Below, one piece after another: positions 1-8,322 of a DNA stretch of 64,000 nt. This DNA is from an uncultured Alphaproteobacteria bacterium (GTDB lineage: Bacteria; Pseudomonadota; Alphaproteobacteria; Rhodobacterales; Rhodobacteraceae). The position numbers and the translations under genes were made by a program. The stretch covers positions 22,468 through 86,467 of the forward strand of contig CACFXF010000006.1 in the NCBI GenBank assembly GCA_902570265.1, in the 5' to 3' direction. Under the pieces are notes generated by a model. That model saw only the letters and a list, made by a program, of their open reading frames with translations, was not told the origin of the DNA and did not search any database. The stretch's first letter is position 1; every line of letters begins with the position of its first letter.

Positions 1-1
1 A

Positions 2-508
2 GTGGGCAAAGATTCTGTTAGGTTTCTATTTCTAATGCGCAAAAATGATGCACCTTTAGATTTCGATTTCACTAAAGCTATAGAACAAACAAAAGATAAT
101 CCTGTGTTTTATGTTCAATATGCTAATGCTAGGATATGTTCAATATTAAAAAGAGCAAAGTCTTTGAATATTAAAATAAATGATGAAGTTTTATCTACTT
201 CTGATTTAAATAAATTATCAACTGAAAGTGAAGTATCAATTATGAGAAAACTTTCCGAATGGCCTAATGTAATATTTTTTTCGGTATCTAGATATGAGCC
301 TCATCGTATAGCTTTCTATTTAAACGAGTTAGCACAACTTTTTCATAGCTTGCAAAGTCTTGGAAAAATAGATCATAGTATGAAGTTTTTAATTGAGGGA
401 GATATTCAATTAACTATCGCAAGGATTGCCTTAATTAGGTCAATTCAGATAATTATAATTTCAGGATTAAAAATATTGGGAGTTAATCCAATAGATGAAA
501 TGTTGTAA
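2..508 (+). CDS. argS: Arginine-tRNA ligase, C-terminal part (cut by window edge)
   Basis: Class I aminoacyl-tRNA synthetase that charges tRNA-Arg in the cytoplasm. Only the last ~168 residues are inside the window; the family is about 560-590 residues long, so the catalytic domain lies upstream. The visible part opens with the pre-helix motif VRFLFLMRKNDAPLDFD and continues into the DALR anticodon-binding domain, with the signature NPVFYVQYANARICSI. It ends at TAA. The first visible GTG is internal and not a start. The gene is followed by the SPOR-scpA-scpB string, the usual alphaproteobacterial context. Confidence 0.93.
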   Translation: MGKDSVRFLFLMRKNDAPLDFDFTKAIEQTKDNPVFYVQYANARICSILKRAKSLNIKINDEVLSTSDLNKLSTESEVSIMRKLSEWPNVIFFSVSRYEPHRIAFYLNELAQLFHSLQSLGKIDHSMKFLIEGDIQLTIARIALIRSIQIIIISGLKILGVNPIDEML

Positions 509-543
509 AATTATAAAATTTATATTAAAATAAAAAAAAATAA

Positions 544-569
544 ATAATTAATAATTAATAATTAATAAT
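544..569. repeat. 7-bp tandem repeat (ATAATTA, about 3.7 copies)
   Basis: Three perfect copies of ATAATTA lie in the short argS-SPOR gap, followed by a partial fourth copy. This is simple AT-rich sequence just upstream of the SPOR gene start. No function is apparent; it could be slippage-prone. Confidence 0.6.
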
Positions 570-595
570 AAAAGTTATTTAGAGCAGTTTAAATT

Positions 596-1264
596 TTGAG
601 GAATATTTTGGTTGACAAATACTTACAGGCAAGTCCGAAAAAAAATAAGCATTTTTTAATTAAATTTGTTGGATTTTGTATATCTACAGCGATTATCTAT
701 TTTATGGTTATATGGACAACAGAATTAAGCAAAGTAGAAATAGAAGATTTACCAGTAATTTCAGTTTTGAATGATAATTTTAAAATATCAGCAAAAAATT
801 CACATTCCGACATACAGAATCTAGATTTATCTATCAATTTATTAAAAGAAGGTAAATTTAAAGAGGATTATAAAGATATTAGACTTCAAAATACAATAGA
901 ACCAAATTTATTAGAAGAAGAAAAAGCAGTAACATTAGATATGGAAAAAGCTCTTCAAAAGTCTATTTCTCAAGCACTAAAAAGTTTAGAAAATCAGGAA
1001 GTAATCTTGTCAGAAAAATCTTTTTATTTATATCTAGGATCTTTTGAAAATCAAAATAGTGCTAACAGAAAACTATCAGAAATTAATAAAATTGATCAAA
1101 TTAATTTGATTTCAAATTTTTCAGTAATAAAAAAAATTACAAAAGATAATAAAAATAGTTATATTGTAGTATCTAGTAATAATTTTTTTCATGAAAAAGC
1201 TTTAGATTATTGTAATGATATCTCTACTCATAATTTGGAATGTAAAATTATATCGGATTTATAA
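596..1264 (+). CDS. SPOR-domain membrane protein
   Basis: Predicted inner-membrane protein that binds septal peptidoglycan. One membrane helix lies near residues 22-44 (FVGFCISTAIIYFMVIW). A long charged periplasmic linker follows, then a C-terminal SPOR domain from about residue 140 (YLYLGSFENQNSANRKLSEI). SPOR domains bind denuded glycan strands at division sites. The start is uncertain: TTG at 596 has no ATG alternative nearby, and another TTG lies at 608. It sits between argS and scpA as in relatives, but nagZ, usually between it and scpA, is absent: scpA starts 4 bp after its stop. Confidence 0.8.
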   Translation: MRNILVDKYLQASPKKNKHFLIKFVGFCISTAIIYFMVIWTTELSKVEIEDLPVISVLNDNFKISAKNSHSDIQNLDLSINLLKEGKFKEDYKDIRLQNTIEPNLLEEEKAVTLDMEKALQKSISQALKSLENQEVILSEKSFYLYLGSFENQNSANRKLSEINKIDQINLISNFSVIKKITKDNKNSYIVVSSNNFFHEKALDYCNDISTHNLECKIISDL

Positions 1265-1268
1265 CTAA

Positions 1269-2033
1269 ATGCTTCAGCAAAATATTACACAGGACAAATT
1301 TATTGTTGATCTTAATGGATTTGATGGTCCTCTTGAGCTTTTATTGTCCCTTGCACAAAAACAAAAAGTTGATCTTAAGGAGATTTCAATAACAGAATTA
1401 GTCGATCAATACTTATCTTTTGTTAAAAATGCTAGTAAACTTAAATTAGAATTGGCGGCAGAATACTTGATGATGGCTTCTTTTTTAACTTACTTAAAAA
1501 GTAGAATTTTATTACCTAAGGATTGTTTGGAGGACGAATTAACTGCCTCTGAGATGGAAAAAAATCTTGCTTATAAATTAAAAAGGCTATCAGAAATTAA
1601 AAATTGTACAGAAGAACTTTTTTTGAAACCAAAATTGGGTATAGATTTTTTTAAAAGGGGTTTTTATGAAAATACTGATAAAAAGGTTATTAAGAAGTTA
1701 GATTCTTCTTTGATTGAGATATTGCGTGCTTTTGCAAAAATAAATAGTAAAAGGATTTTTTCCCCTTTGAAATTTATTAGGGAATCTGTTTTTAAAATTG
1801 ACCAGGCACTTAATTCTATTCTTGGATTAGTTTCTAGAGGTAAAAATTGGGTCCTTTTACAAGAAATAATTCCTAGGGAGTGGAAAGATAGTAAGGTTAA
1901 AGTAAGATCTGCAATGGCTACTACTTTTGCTGCTTCGTTGGAATTAGTAAAATCAGGGGATTGTATTTTAGAACAGAACTCCCCGTTCCAATCTTTAAAA
2001 ATAAAAAGCAAAGATAGAGAGGATAAAAAATGA
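1269..2033 (+). CDS. scpA: Segregation and condensation protein A
   Basis: Kleisin subunit of the SMC-ScpAB condensin complex, which compacts and segregates the chromosome. The family N-terminal signature FDGPLELLLSLAQ is near residue 18, followed by the SMC-contact helix. At 254 residues it has normal length. The stop overlaps the scpB start (ATGA), indicating translational coupling. No smc gene is in the window. Confidence 0.93.
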   Translation: MLQQNITQDKFIVDLNGFDGPLELLLSLAQKQKVDLKEISITELVDQYLSFVKNASKLKLELAAEYLMMASFLTYLKSRILLPKDCLEDELTASEMEKNLAYKLKRLSEIKNCTEELFLKPKLGIDFFKRGFYENTDKKVIKKLDSSLIEILRAFAKINSKRIFSPLKFIRESVFKIDQALNSILGLVSRGKNWVLLQEIIPREWKDSKVKVRSAMATTFAASLELVKSGDCILEQNSPFQSLKIKSKDREDKK

Positions 2034-2650
2034 ATTTTATTCATAAAAATGAAAATAAAAATTTTTCAAGCTCTCAAGATAATTTATCTCACTTAAAAAA
2101 TGAAGTTAAGTTTGAGGGTGAGAAAATTCTTGAAGCTATTATATTCGCTTCTAAAGAACCTGTTAGTATAAATGATCTAAAAAAATCATGTCCATTTATT
2201 GAGGATATAAATGAATCACTTAAGAATTTAACTGATGTTTACAGAAATCGTGCAGTAAATCTAGTTAAAATAAAAAATACTTATGCATTTAGAACCCTAC
2301 CTTATTACAGTAATTATATAACCCAGACAATTGAAAAAAAAGTAAAACTATCGAAAGCAGCCAAGGAAACTTTAGCTGTCATTGCTTATCATCAACCAGT
2401 TACAAGAACTGAAATTGAAGATATTAGAGGTGTAAGTTTATATAAAGGATTAATGGATACTTTATTAGAAACTAAATGGGTTAATATTGGACCAAGAAGA
2501 GATACTCCGGGAATGCCAGTTACATATGTTACAACTAATGATTTTCTTGATCATTTTGGATTACATACAGTAAAGGATCTACCTAATTTTAAAGAACTAA
2601 GAGAAGCTGGTTTCTTAACTGATTTTAAAGATGAAGAATTTGAAATTTGA
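2030..2650 (+). CDS. scpB: Segregation and condensation protein B
   Basis: Winged-helix accessory subunit of the SMC-ScpAB complex that dimerises and bridges the kleisin ScpA. Its signatures are KETLAVIAYHQPVTR and the C-terminal wing region VSLYKGLMDTLLETKWV. The 206 residues fit the family. Its ATG overlaps the scpA stop by 4 bp. In many alphaproteobacteria tatA follows; here the next gene is convergent dcd, 16 bp away. Confidence 0.93.
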   Translation: MNFIHKNENKNFSSSQDNLSHLKNEVKFEGEKILEAIIFASKEPVSINDLKKSCPFIEDINESLKNLTDVYRNRAVNLVKIKNTYAFRTLPYYSNYITQTIEKKVKLSKAAKETLAVIAYHQPVTRTEIEDIRGVSLYKGLMDTLLETKWVNIGPRRDTPGMPVTYVTTNDFLDHFGLHTVKDLPNFKELREAGFLTDFKDEEFEI

Positions 2651-2666
2651 AATCGGAAAAACTATA

Positions 2667-3731
2667 TCAAGCCTTGAAGTGTTTTGACAATTTCAATCCT
2701 TGTCCTTGGTAATTTGATTTTAATGTTTTGCCATATATAAGGTCGGGCTCCTCTAGCATGTTTTCAAATATTAATTGTCCCATGTTTTGTCCATGTTCTA
2801 AAATAAAAGGGGTATCATGACATCTTACTTCTAAAACTGCTCTAGATTTTTGCGTATTGTCAGAACTATAACCAAATCCTGGATCAAAAAATCCTGCATA
2901 ATGTACTCTAAATTCACCAATTAATGGTAGATATGGTGCCATTTCAGCTGCTTGATTTGGTGCTATACTTACAAATTCTCTACTACTCAATATATAGAAA
3001 GCACCTGGATCCAATACTATTTGGTAATTATTTGGTATGATTTTTTCCCAATAATCTTCGATTTTGTAATAATTTATCTTACTTAAATCAATTAAATCAG
3101 TATGTGGTTTTGCTCGATATCCTATAATGTAACTATTATTACATTTTAAGTTGATAGAAAAATTCTTTGGTTTAAACGAGCTTTTATTTAATTTGTTTTG
3201 ATTAATAATTTGAGAATGTTCTAATTTGAATCTTATTTGATTTAGTTTAATATTTTCTTTTGCAAATACTGAAAACGAGTTTGGTGCAATTTCAGCATAC
3301 AGTGGGCCTTTATAACCTTTTATTACTCTATCAAATTCAGTACAGTAGTCGCTTATCAATCTAGTAAATAGATCTAATCTGCCAGTAGAACTTTTAGCAT
3401 TAGCAAGTCCTTCTATATCATCTGGTAGATTTAAAGACTCCTTTAACTCTATTAAATAAACTGAACCTCTTTCTAAAATATAGCCGTTTGATAATTCTAT
3501 CTCTTGCATTGCAAATTCTGATATACAAGAATTTACAGTTCTTTTTATCCCTGGTAAGAATGAGGCTCGCATACGCCATGCCTTTGGTCCTAAACGAAGA
3601 TCCATGCTTGATGGTTGAATCTGTTCATTTTCTAATTTTGTATCAGAGAGTATTTGTTGATTTAATAACAGTTTTCTTATTTTTTGAGATGGAAGTACTG
3701 ATTTATAAGCTGAATGTTCGTTTGAACACAT
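2667..3731 (-). CDS. dcd: 2'-deoxycytidine 5'-triphosphate deaminase, long alphaproteobacterial form
   Basis: Converts dCTP to dUTP for thymidylate synthesis. At 354 residues it is about twice the length of the E. coli enzyme (about 190). Both halves carry dCTP deaminase/dUTPase-fold signatures: KSSTGRLDLFTRLISD near residue 115 and HYAGFFDPGFGYS followed by a conserved Glu (AVLEVRCHD) near residue 280. This long duplicated architecture is normal for alphaproteobacterial COG0717 members. The ATG start lies 20 bp from tRNA-Pro, transcribed from the same strand. Confidence 0.9.
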   Translation of the reverse strand: MCSNEHSAYKSVLPSQKIRKLLLNQQILSDTKLENEQIQPSSMDLRLGPKAWRMRASFLPGIKRTVNSCISEFAMQEIELSNGYILERGSVYLIELKESLNLPDDIEGLANAKSSTGRLDLFTRLISDYCTEFDRVIKGYKGPLYAEIAPNSFSVFAKENIKLNQIRFKLEHSQIINQNKLNKSSFKPKNFSINLKCNNSYIIGYRAKPHTDLIDLSKINYYKIEDYWEKIIPNNYQIVLDPGAFYILSSREFVSIAPNQAAEMAPYLPLIGEFRVHYAGFFDPGFGYSSDNTQKSRAVLEVRCHDTPFILEHGQNMGQLIFENMLEEPDLIYGKTLKSNYQGQGLKLSKHFKA

Positions 3732-3750
3732 ATTTTTTTTCCTTACAAAA

Positions 3751-3827
3751 TGGTCGGGCTAGCGAGATTCGAACTCACGACCTCTCGTCCCCCAGACGAA
3801 CGCGCTACCAGACTGCGCTATAGCCCG
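3751..3827 (-). tRNA. tRNA-Pro (GGG anticodon)
   Basis: Read on the minus strand, the acceptor stem CGGGCTA pairs with TAGCCCG, followed by discriminator A and an encoded CCA. The anticodon stem TCGTC/GACGA encloses the loop TGGGGGA, which gives anticodon GGG. The T-arm contains GTTCGAATC. The 77-nt length is normal. Confidence 0.95.
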
Positions 3828-3851
3828 TAATTTATTTTTTTTATGATTATT

Positions 3852-4286
3852 TCATAAATCATTTAATATTCTACTTTCAATTTTTGACTTTAAAATATCT
3901 AATTGATTAATAAATCCATTTATTTTTTCTTTGTCAATTTTAGATTTTTGAATATTAATTTTTTTTAAAATATTTTCTTTTTTTTGTAAATTTGAATTAT
4001 TATCTCTTACATTTTTGCCAATATTAATAATGAAATTAATACCATTTTCTTTAATTAATCTTTTGACTCCAATAATTGTTAAACCATCAATATGTAAAAG
4101 TTTTTTTATCCCAAGAATAAATAGTATATCGTTTGGTCTATAAAATCTTCTCCCTCCGGCTCTTTTTAAGGGTTTGATTTGATTAAACTTACTTTCCCAA
4201 AATCTTAACACATGAGAAGGTAAAAATAGTATTTCAGATACTTCTGAAATTGTTCTAAAAGCTTCAGGTGATTTTTTAATAATCAA
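3852..4286 (-). CDS. MerR-family transcriptional regulator
   Basis: Small DNA-binding protein of 144 residues. The MerR winged helix-turn-helix is at about residues 10-75 ([24 protein letters not shown], then [12 protein letters not shown]). The C-terminal part is Lys/Ile-rich and probably coiled coil, with no effector-binding domain recognisable. It lies downstream of ihfA on the same strand, the typical alphaproteobacterial position. The start appears to be TTG. Its target genes cannot be read from the sequence. Confidence 0.85.
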   Translation of the reverse strand: MIIKKSPEAFRTISEVSEILFLPSHVLRFWESKFNQIKPLKRAGGRRFYRPNDILFILGIKKLLHIDGLTIIGVKRLIKENGINFIINIGKNVRDNNSNLQKKENILKKINIQKSKIDKEKINGFINQLDILKSKIESRILNDL

Positions 4287-4300
4287 ATAAAATAACCAAA

Positions 4301-4606
4301 CTAGTTGTTTTGGTTCCCTTTGTTAATTTTTTCTTTCATTATTTGAGAGGGTTTAAATGTAACCACTTTTCTTGCAGTTATAGGCGCTTCAATACCAGTT
4401 TTAGGATTTCTACCAACTCTTTCTTTTTTTTGTTTACACGTAAATGTTCCAAAGGATGATATTTTAACATTTTCACCATTGGCCAAAGCACTTGATACAT
4501 GATCTAAAACATCATCTACTAATTGCATAGATTCGTGTCTTGATAGCCCTACTTCACGAACTACTGCATCAGAAAGCTCTAATCTTGTTAAACTATTATT
4601 ACTCAT
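4301..4606 (-). CDS. ihfA: Integration host factor subunit alpha
   Basis: DNA-bending histone-like protein of about 101 residues. The HU/IHF signature [21 protein letters not shown] is present, with the intercalating Pro region of the beta arm. An upstream TTG would add 16 residues, but the internal ATG at 4606 is preceded by a strong GAGGAA ribosome site and a candidate promoter overlaps the extension, so the shorter start is preferred. It lies between plsX and the MerR gene; fabH, normally between plsX and ihfA, is missing. Confidence 0.92.
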   Translation of the reverse strand: MSNNSLTRLELSDAVVREVGLSRHESMQLVDDVLDHVSSALANGENVKISSFGTFTCKQKKERVGRNPKTGIEAPITARKVVTFKPSQIMKEKINKGNQNN

Positions 4607-4624
4607 ATTATTCCTCGTTACAAA

Positions 4625-4654
4625 ATAATATTTTAAATAATAACTTAGTGTCAA
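4625..4654 (-). promoter_or_regulatory. Candidate sigma70 promoter for ihfA
   Basis: On the minus strand, a consensus TTGACA (4649-4654) is followed after 18 bp by TATTAT (4625-4630). It points towards the ihfA ATG at 4606. Its placement inside the longer possible reading frame supports the shorter ihfA start. Confidence 0.55.
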
Positions 4655-4705
4655 TATATATATTGATTGGGATATAATATAAATTTCAAATAAAAGAATT
4701 TAAAA

Positions 4706-5755
4706 CTAAAAATTTTTCAAATTATTGATTTGAAAAACTTTACTTTCAAGATTTTTTTGAAAATTGTTTTTTGTTAATTGGCTTGCAAGAGTTATAGCAG
4801 CACTTATACCTATAGCATCTGCTCCACCATGTGATTTTACAATAGTTCCATTCAATCCTAGAAACACACCACCATTTACCCGTCGAGGATCGATTCTTTT
4901 TCTTAGGTTTTTGAGAGACTTGAAAGCAATTAAAGAAGCAATTTTAGCCATTAATGATTTATTAAAAGTTTCTTTAAAAAGTGTTCTAACTAAAGTTGCA
5001 GTACCTTCACCAGTTTTTAAAGCTATATTTCCTGTAAAACCATCTGTTACAATTACATCAATTTTTGATGATGGGATATCATCTCCTTCTACATAACCTA
5101 TGAATTTAAAACCAAGGATTGATGATAAATTATTAATAATATCTGCAGCCTTCAGTAATTCTGAGCTTCCTTTATGCTCTTCTGTTCCAATATTCAAAAT
5201 TCCAACCTTTGGATTTTTTATATTGAATCCACTTTTAGCATAAGATACCCCCATCAAAGCATATTGACATAGGTCTTGCGCATCAGCTTTAATATCAGCC
5301 CCTGCATCCAATAAAATATTAAATCCTCTAATGTTGGTTGATGGCCAAAGTACAGCAATTGCAGGTCTGTTTATTCCATTTATTTTTTTTAGTTTTATCA
5401 TCGACATTGCCATTAATGCTCCGGTATTTCCACAAGATATTGCTACCTCTGCCTCTCCATTAGAAACACTAGTTAATGCGTTCCACATTGTAGTATTTCT
5501 TGCATTTCTTAATGCTTGTGAAGGTTTATCATTCATACTCACTATGTTACCTGCCTCAACATATCTGTACGCGTTTAACAATGATTTTTGTTTGAAGAGT
5601 AATTGTGGAAGTTTTTTTCCCGCACCATGAATAATAAAAAATAAGGAATTATTTTCTTTATATGCTTTTATTATCCCTTTGAGTACTTCTTGTTCTCCCA
5701 GATCCCCACCCATACAATCTATGGATATAACAGTTTTATATTTGTTTTCAGACAT
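4706..5755 (-). CDS. plsX: Phosphate acyltransferase PlsX
   Basis: Peripheral membrane enzyme that makes acyl-phosphate from acyl-ACP, feeding PlsY in phospholipid synthesis. It has the N-terminal signature SIDCMGGDLG, the GNTGALMA segment and VTDGFTGN. At 349 residues with an ATG start, its length is normal. It follows rpmF on the same strand after 35 bp, the classical yceD-rpmF-plsX arrangement. The expected next gene, fabH, is absent; about 100 bp of non-coding sequence leads to ihfA. Confidence 0.95.
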   Translation of the reverse strand: MSENKYKTVISIDCMGGDLGEQEVLKGIIKAYKENNSLFFIIHGAGKKLPQLLFKQKSLLNAYRYVEAGNIVSMNDKPSQALRNARNTTMWNALTSVSNGEAEVAISCGNTGALMAMSMIKLKKINGINRPAIAVLWPSTNIRGFNILLDAGADIKADAQDLCQYALMGVSYAKSGFNIKNPKVGILNIGTEEHKGSSELLKAADIINNLSSILGFKFIGYVEGDDIPSSKIDVIVTDGFTGNIALKTGEGTATLVRTLFKETFNKSLMAKIASLIAFKSLKNLRKRIDPRRVNGGVFLGLNGTIVKSHGGADAIGISAAITLASQLTKNNFQKNLESKVFQINNLKNF

Positions 5756-5790
5756 AACTTAGCACAACATAAGAATAGAGCTCCTATATT

Positions 5791-5997
5791 TTATGCAGCA
5801 TCGTCATCAACATCTATGTCTTCAACGATTGGTATAATTTCTTTTTCACCATAATAGCCACAAGCTTTACATATGTGGTGAATAATTCTCTGCTCACCAC
5901 AATTTGGACATTCAACCACGTTGATTGCCTTTAAAGAATCATGAGCTCTTCTCATCCCTCTTTTAGATCTAGTGATTTTACTCTTTGGTACGGCCAT
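5791..5997 (-). CDS. rpmF: 50S ribosomal protein L32
   Basis: Small large-subunit ribosomal protein of 68 residues. It has the start [17 protein letters not shown] and a four-cysteine zinc-binding pattern (Cys30, Cys33, Cys43, Cys46). A GAGGG ribosome site precedes the ATG. The acidic tail ([11 protein letters not shown]) is common in alphaproteobacterial L32. It lies between the DUF177 gene and plsX as expected. Confidence 0.97.
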   Translation of the reverse strand: MAVPKSKITRSKRGMRRAHDSLKAINVVECPNCGEQRIIHHICKACGYYGEKEIIPIVEDIDVDDDAA

Positions 5998-6112
5998 ATT
6001 TATACCCTCATAATTTGTTAAGTTAGTCAGTACTAAATAAACAAATGATTATTTTCAATCCCAAATTTCGTATAATTATGATATTTTTTGTATAACTACA
6101 ATAATACAAATT

Positions 6113-6661
6113 TCAAATCTTAAGGTTCTCAAGTTTTTTAAAAGGATTCAACTCTGAGTTTTCTTCAGTTTTTAGTATATTTTTAAGGTTAACTCCACTC
6201 TTTTTAGGATATTTTGGTAAAGCAAGATAAATTTCTTCACTTACGATATCTCCTAAATCAATATTTTCAGTTAATGGATCTATGTCACAATTAATATTTT
6301 CATAATTTATGATTTTATTGCTTTGTACATTAAGATTTGATGATAAGTATCTTTTAATAGGTATTTTAAATTTAAAACTTAAATCTTCAAGACTTATTAC
6401 ACACTGTAGAGTACAATTAATAGAAACTTCACCATTTATTTCCCACTTATCTTTTAAATAGACTAAATTTATGATGCATTTAAATAAATTTATTGATCGT
6501 ATATCTAAAAATTTTACCAGAGATATAGTTTCTTTTTTAAATAAATTTATAATGAATTGATTATTTTTTTTTACATTTAAATCTGATATTTTTATAACTC
6601 TAGAAAAGGGAGGAGTACTCCATTTGATCTTTTTTAAATTATCTTTAGTCTTTTTCGGCAT
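6113..6661 (-). CDS. DUF177 family protein (YceD-like)
   Basis: YceD-family protein of 182 residues, linked to 23S rRNA accumulation in the wider family. Its signatures are the central CTLQCVISLEDL segment and the C-terminal DLGDIVSEEIYLALPKYP. Conserved Cys residues here are usually near, not within, a zinc motif. It is upstream of rpmF on the same strand and divergent from bamE, the usual alphaproteobacterial neighbourhood. Identification rests on motif and context. Confidence 0.8.
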   Translation of the reverse strand: MPKKTKDNLKKIKWSTPPFSRVIKISDLNVKKNNQFIINLFKKETISLVKFLDIRSINLFKCIINLVYLKDKWEINGEVSINCTLQCVISLEDLSFKFKIPIKRYLSSNLNVQSNKIINYENINCDIDPLTENIDLGDIVSEEIYLALPKYPKKSGVNLKNILKTEENSELNPFKKLENLKI

Positions 6662-6767
6662 CTTGATAAAAATTTTTTAATCAAATGATTGAAACAAAAT
6701 TGAGATTAGGTTAATTTAATTAAACCAGGTTCTATCATCATTTAATACTTTTTTGCAAATATTTAAA

Positions 6768-7226
6768 ATGAATGAAAAAAAAAAAATTAATTTTAAAACA
6801 TTAGTTATTTTATCATTATTTTTTACCCCATTAGGATGTAGCAAGATAGTTGAACAAAATGGAGTTCCAACAAATGATGAAATATTCCAACAATTAAACA
6901 TTGGAAAATCAACTAAAAGCAAAGTTAAAAAAATCCTTGGTGAGCCTCTGATGATTGATTATCAATTAGTAGAGACTTGGATTTATTTTAGTCAAAAAAT
7001 TGAAAAATTTGCTTTTTTTGAGCCTAAACTGTCATCTAGAAAAGTAATTTTATTATCATTCAAAAATAACATACTTATTAAGAAGGAATCCTTTTCTCAG
7101 AAAGATTCTAAGATTATTGAAATAAGTACTAAAAAAGTAATTTCAGGAGGAAGAAAACTTACTGTTTTACAACAGATTTTTGGAAACATAGGCAACTTTT
7201 CATCACAAAACTTTCAGAAAGATTAA
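6768..7226 (+). CDS. bamE: Outer membrane assembly lipoprotein BamE (SmpA/OmlA)
   Basis: Predicted lipoprotein subunit of the BAM complex that inserts beta-barrel proteins. A basic start and hydrophobic helix end in the lipobox TPLGC, with the lipidated residue at Cys24 counted from ATG 6768. The BamE domain begins at about residue 47 (NIGKSTKSKVKKILGEP). A TTG 15 bp upstream would add five residues; the ATG gives the more typical lipoprotein signal. It is divergent from the DUF177 gene and ends 7 bp from convergent msrB. Confidence 0.85.
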   Translation: MNEKKKINFKTLVILSLFFTPLGCSKIVEQNGVPTNDEIFQQLNIGKSTKSKVKKILGEPLMIDYQLVETWIYFSQKIEKFAFFEPKLSSRKVILLSFKNNILIKKESFSQKDSKIIEISTKKVISGGRKLTVLQQIFGNIGNFSSQNFQKD

Positions 7227-7233
7227 AAACAAC

Positions 7234-7614
7234 TTACTTTTTTCCATCTAATGCAATGCCATTGATACAATATCTCAAACCAGTTGGTTCAGGCCCATCT
7301 TCAAAAACGTGTCCCAAGTGAGCATTACACTTTCTACATTTTACCTCAGTTCTAATCATACCATAACTTTCATCACTGTGTTCTGTAATTACTTCAGAGG
7401 AATAGGGAGAGGAAAAGCTGGGCCAACCTGAACCACTTTCAAATTTATTTTCAATTTTAAATAGTTTAGCGCCACAACAAACACAGACAAAAATTTTATC
7501 ATCTTTTTCAAAACCTTTATGTGAAAATGGTGGCTCAGTTGCTCCTTCCTGAGTTACTTTATATTGTAGTAAACTTAAGTTATTCTTAAATCTATATTTG
7601 GAAATTTTATCCAT
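7234..7614 (-). CDS. msrB: Peptide-methionine (R)-S-oxide reductase
   Basis: Repairs oxidised methionine (R-sulfoxide) in proteins. Two zinc CxxC pairs are visible (CVCCG and CRKCN), together with GSGWPSF, AHLGHVFEDGP and the catalytic-Cys motif RYCING near the C-terminus. The 126 residues fit a free-standing MsrB. The ATG has a GAGGTG ribosome site. It lies 10 bp from pyrE on the same strand, so pyrC-pyrE-msrB may be cotranscribed. Confidence 0.95.
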   Translation of the reverse strand: MDKISKYRFKNNLSLLQYKVTQEGATEPPFSHKGFEKDDKIFVCVCCGAKLFKIENKFESGSGWPSFSSPYSSEVITEHSDESYGMIRTEVKCRKCNAHLGHVFEDGPEPTGLRYCINGIALDGKK

Positions 7615-7624
7615 AACACCTCTT

Positions 7625-8299
7625 TTACATTTTATTATTATGATTTTTTGACCATTCTTTAGGTGAAATTAAGAATTGCTCTATTTGAAATATGGTTTCG
7701 TTATCTATAATAGATTTATCTTCTTTGCAATAATTCAAAATATCCCACCAACATGCTAAATAGTTAAGATTTATTCCAGATTTCTTTAATTTATTTGGAA
7801 CATCATCAAAGATATTGTAGTAAAATAATACTATTGTTTCTTCAACAATAGCACCAGCTTTTCTAATTGAATTACAAAATTTGATTTTACTTCCGCCATC
7901 AGTAGTTAAATCTTCAACAAGTATTACTCTTTTCCCTTTAATATTATTTCCCTCAATATAAGTATTTACACCAAATCCTTTTGGTTTTTTTCGAACATAA
8001 TGCATTGGTAACTCAAGTTTGCTCGCCAAAAATGATGCAAATGGAATACCTGCAGTCTCACCTCCTACTAAGCTTTCAACTTTATCCAAACCAATTTTAT
8101 TTACAACTATATCACTACAAAAATTTATGAGAATGCTTCTAGCTTTGGGATAGGATATAAGTTTTCTACAATCAATGTAAACTGGACTTTTTAACCCAGA
8201 TGTAAGAGTAAAGGGGGATACTGAATTAAAATGAATAGCATTTATTTCTAGAAGAAATTTAGCTGTTGTTCTTGCAATTTTATCATCTAATTTCTTCAA
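7625..8299 (-). CDS. pyrE: Orotate phosphoribosyltransferase
   Basis: Transfers phosphoribose from PRPP to orotate, giving OMP in pyrimidine synthesis. Conserved segments are TLTSGLKSPVYIDCRKLISYP, the VGGETAGIPFA loop and the PRPP motif VILVEDLTTDGGS. At 224 residues it is normal. The start is TTG with a GAGGAA ribosome site seven bases upstream; no better ATG exists. It follows pyrC by 23 bp, giving a pyrimidine pair for consecutive early and late steps. Confidence 0.95.
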   Translation of the reverse strand: MKKLDDKIARTTAKFLLEINAIHFNSVSPFTLTSGLKSPVYIDCRKLISYPKARSILINFCSDIVVNKIGLDKVESLVGGETAGIPFASFLASKLELPMHYVRKKPKGFGVNTYIEGNNIKGKRVILVEDLTTDGGSKIKFCNSIRKAGAIVEETIVLFYYNIFDDVPNKLKKSGINLNYLACWWDILNYCKEDKSIIDNETIFQIEQFLISPKEWSKNHNNKM

Positions 8300-8322
8300 A
8301 ATTCTTCCTCAATGAAATTTTT

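Noticed and set aside
4607..4654. Longer ihfA reading frame
   Set aside because: The added 16 residues are not family-like, overlap a good promoter, and the internal ATG has a GAGGAA site.
4764..5096. Plus-strand frame opposite plsX
   Set aside because: Antisense shadow of a strongly conserved gene; no ribosome site and no recognisable protein features.
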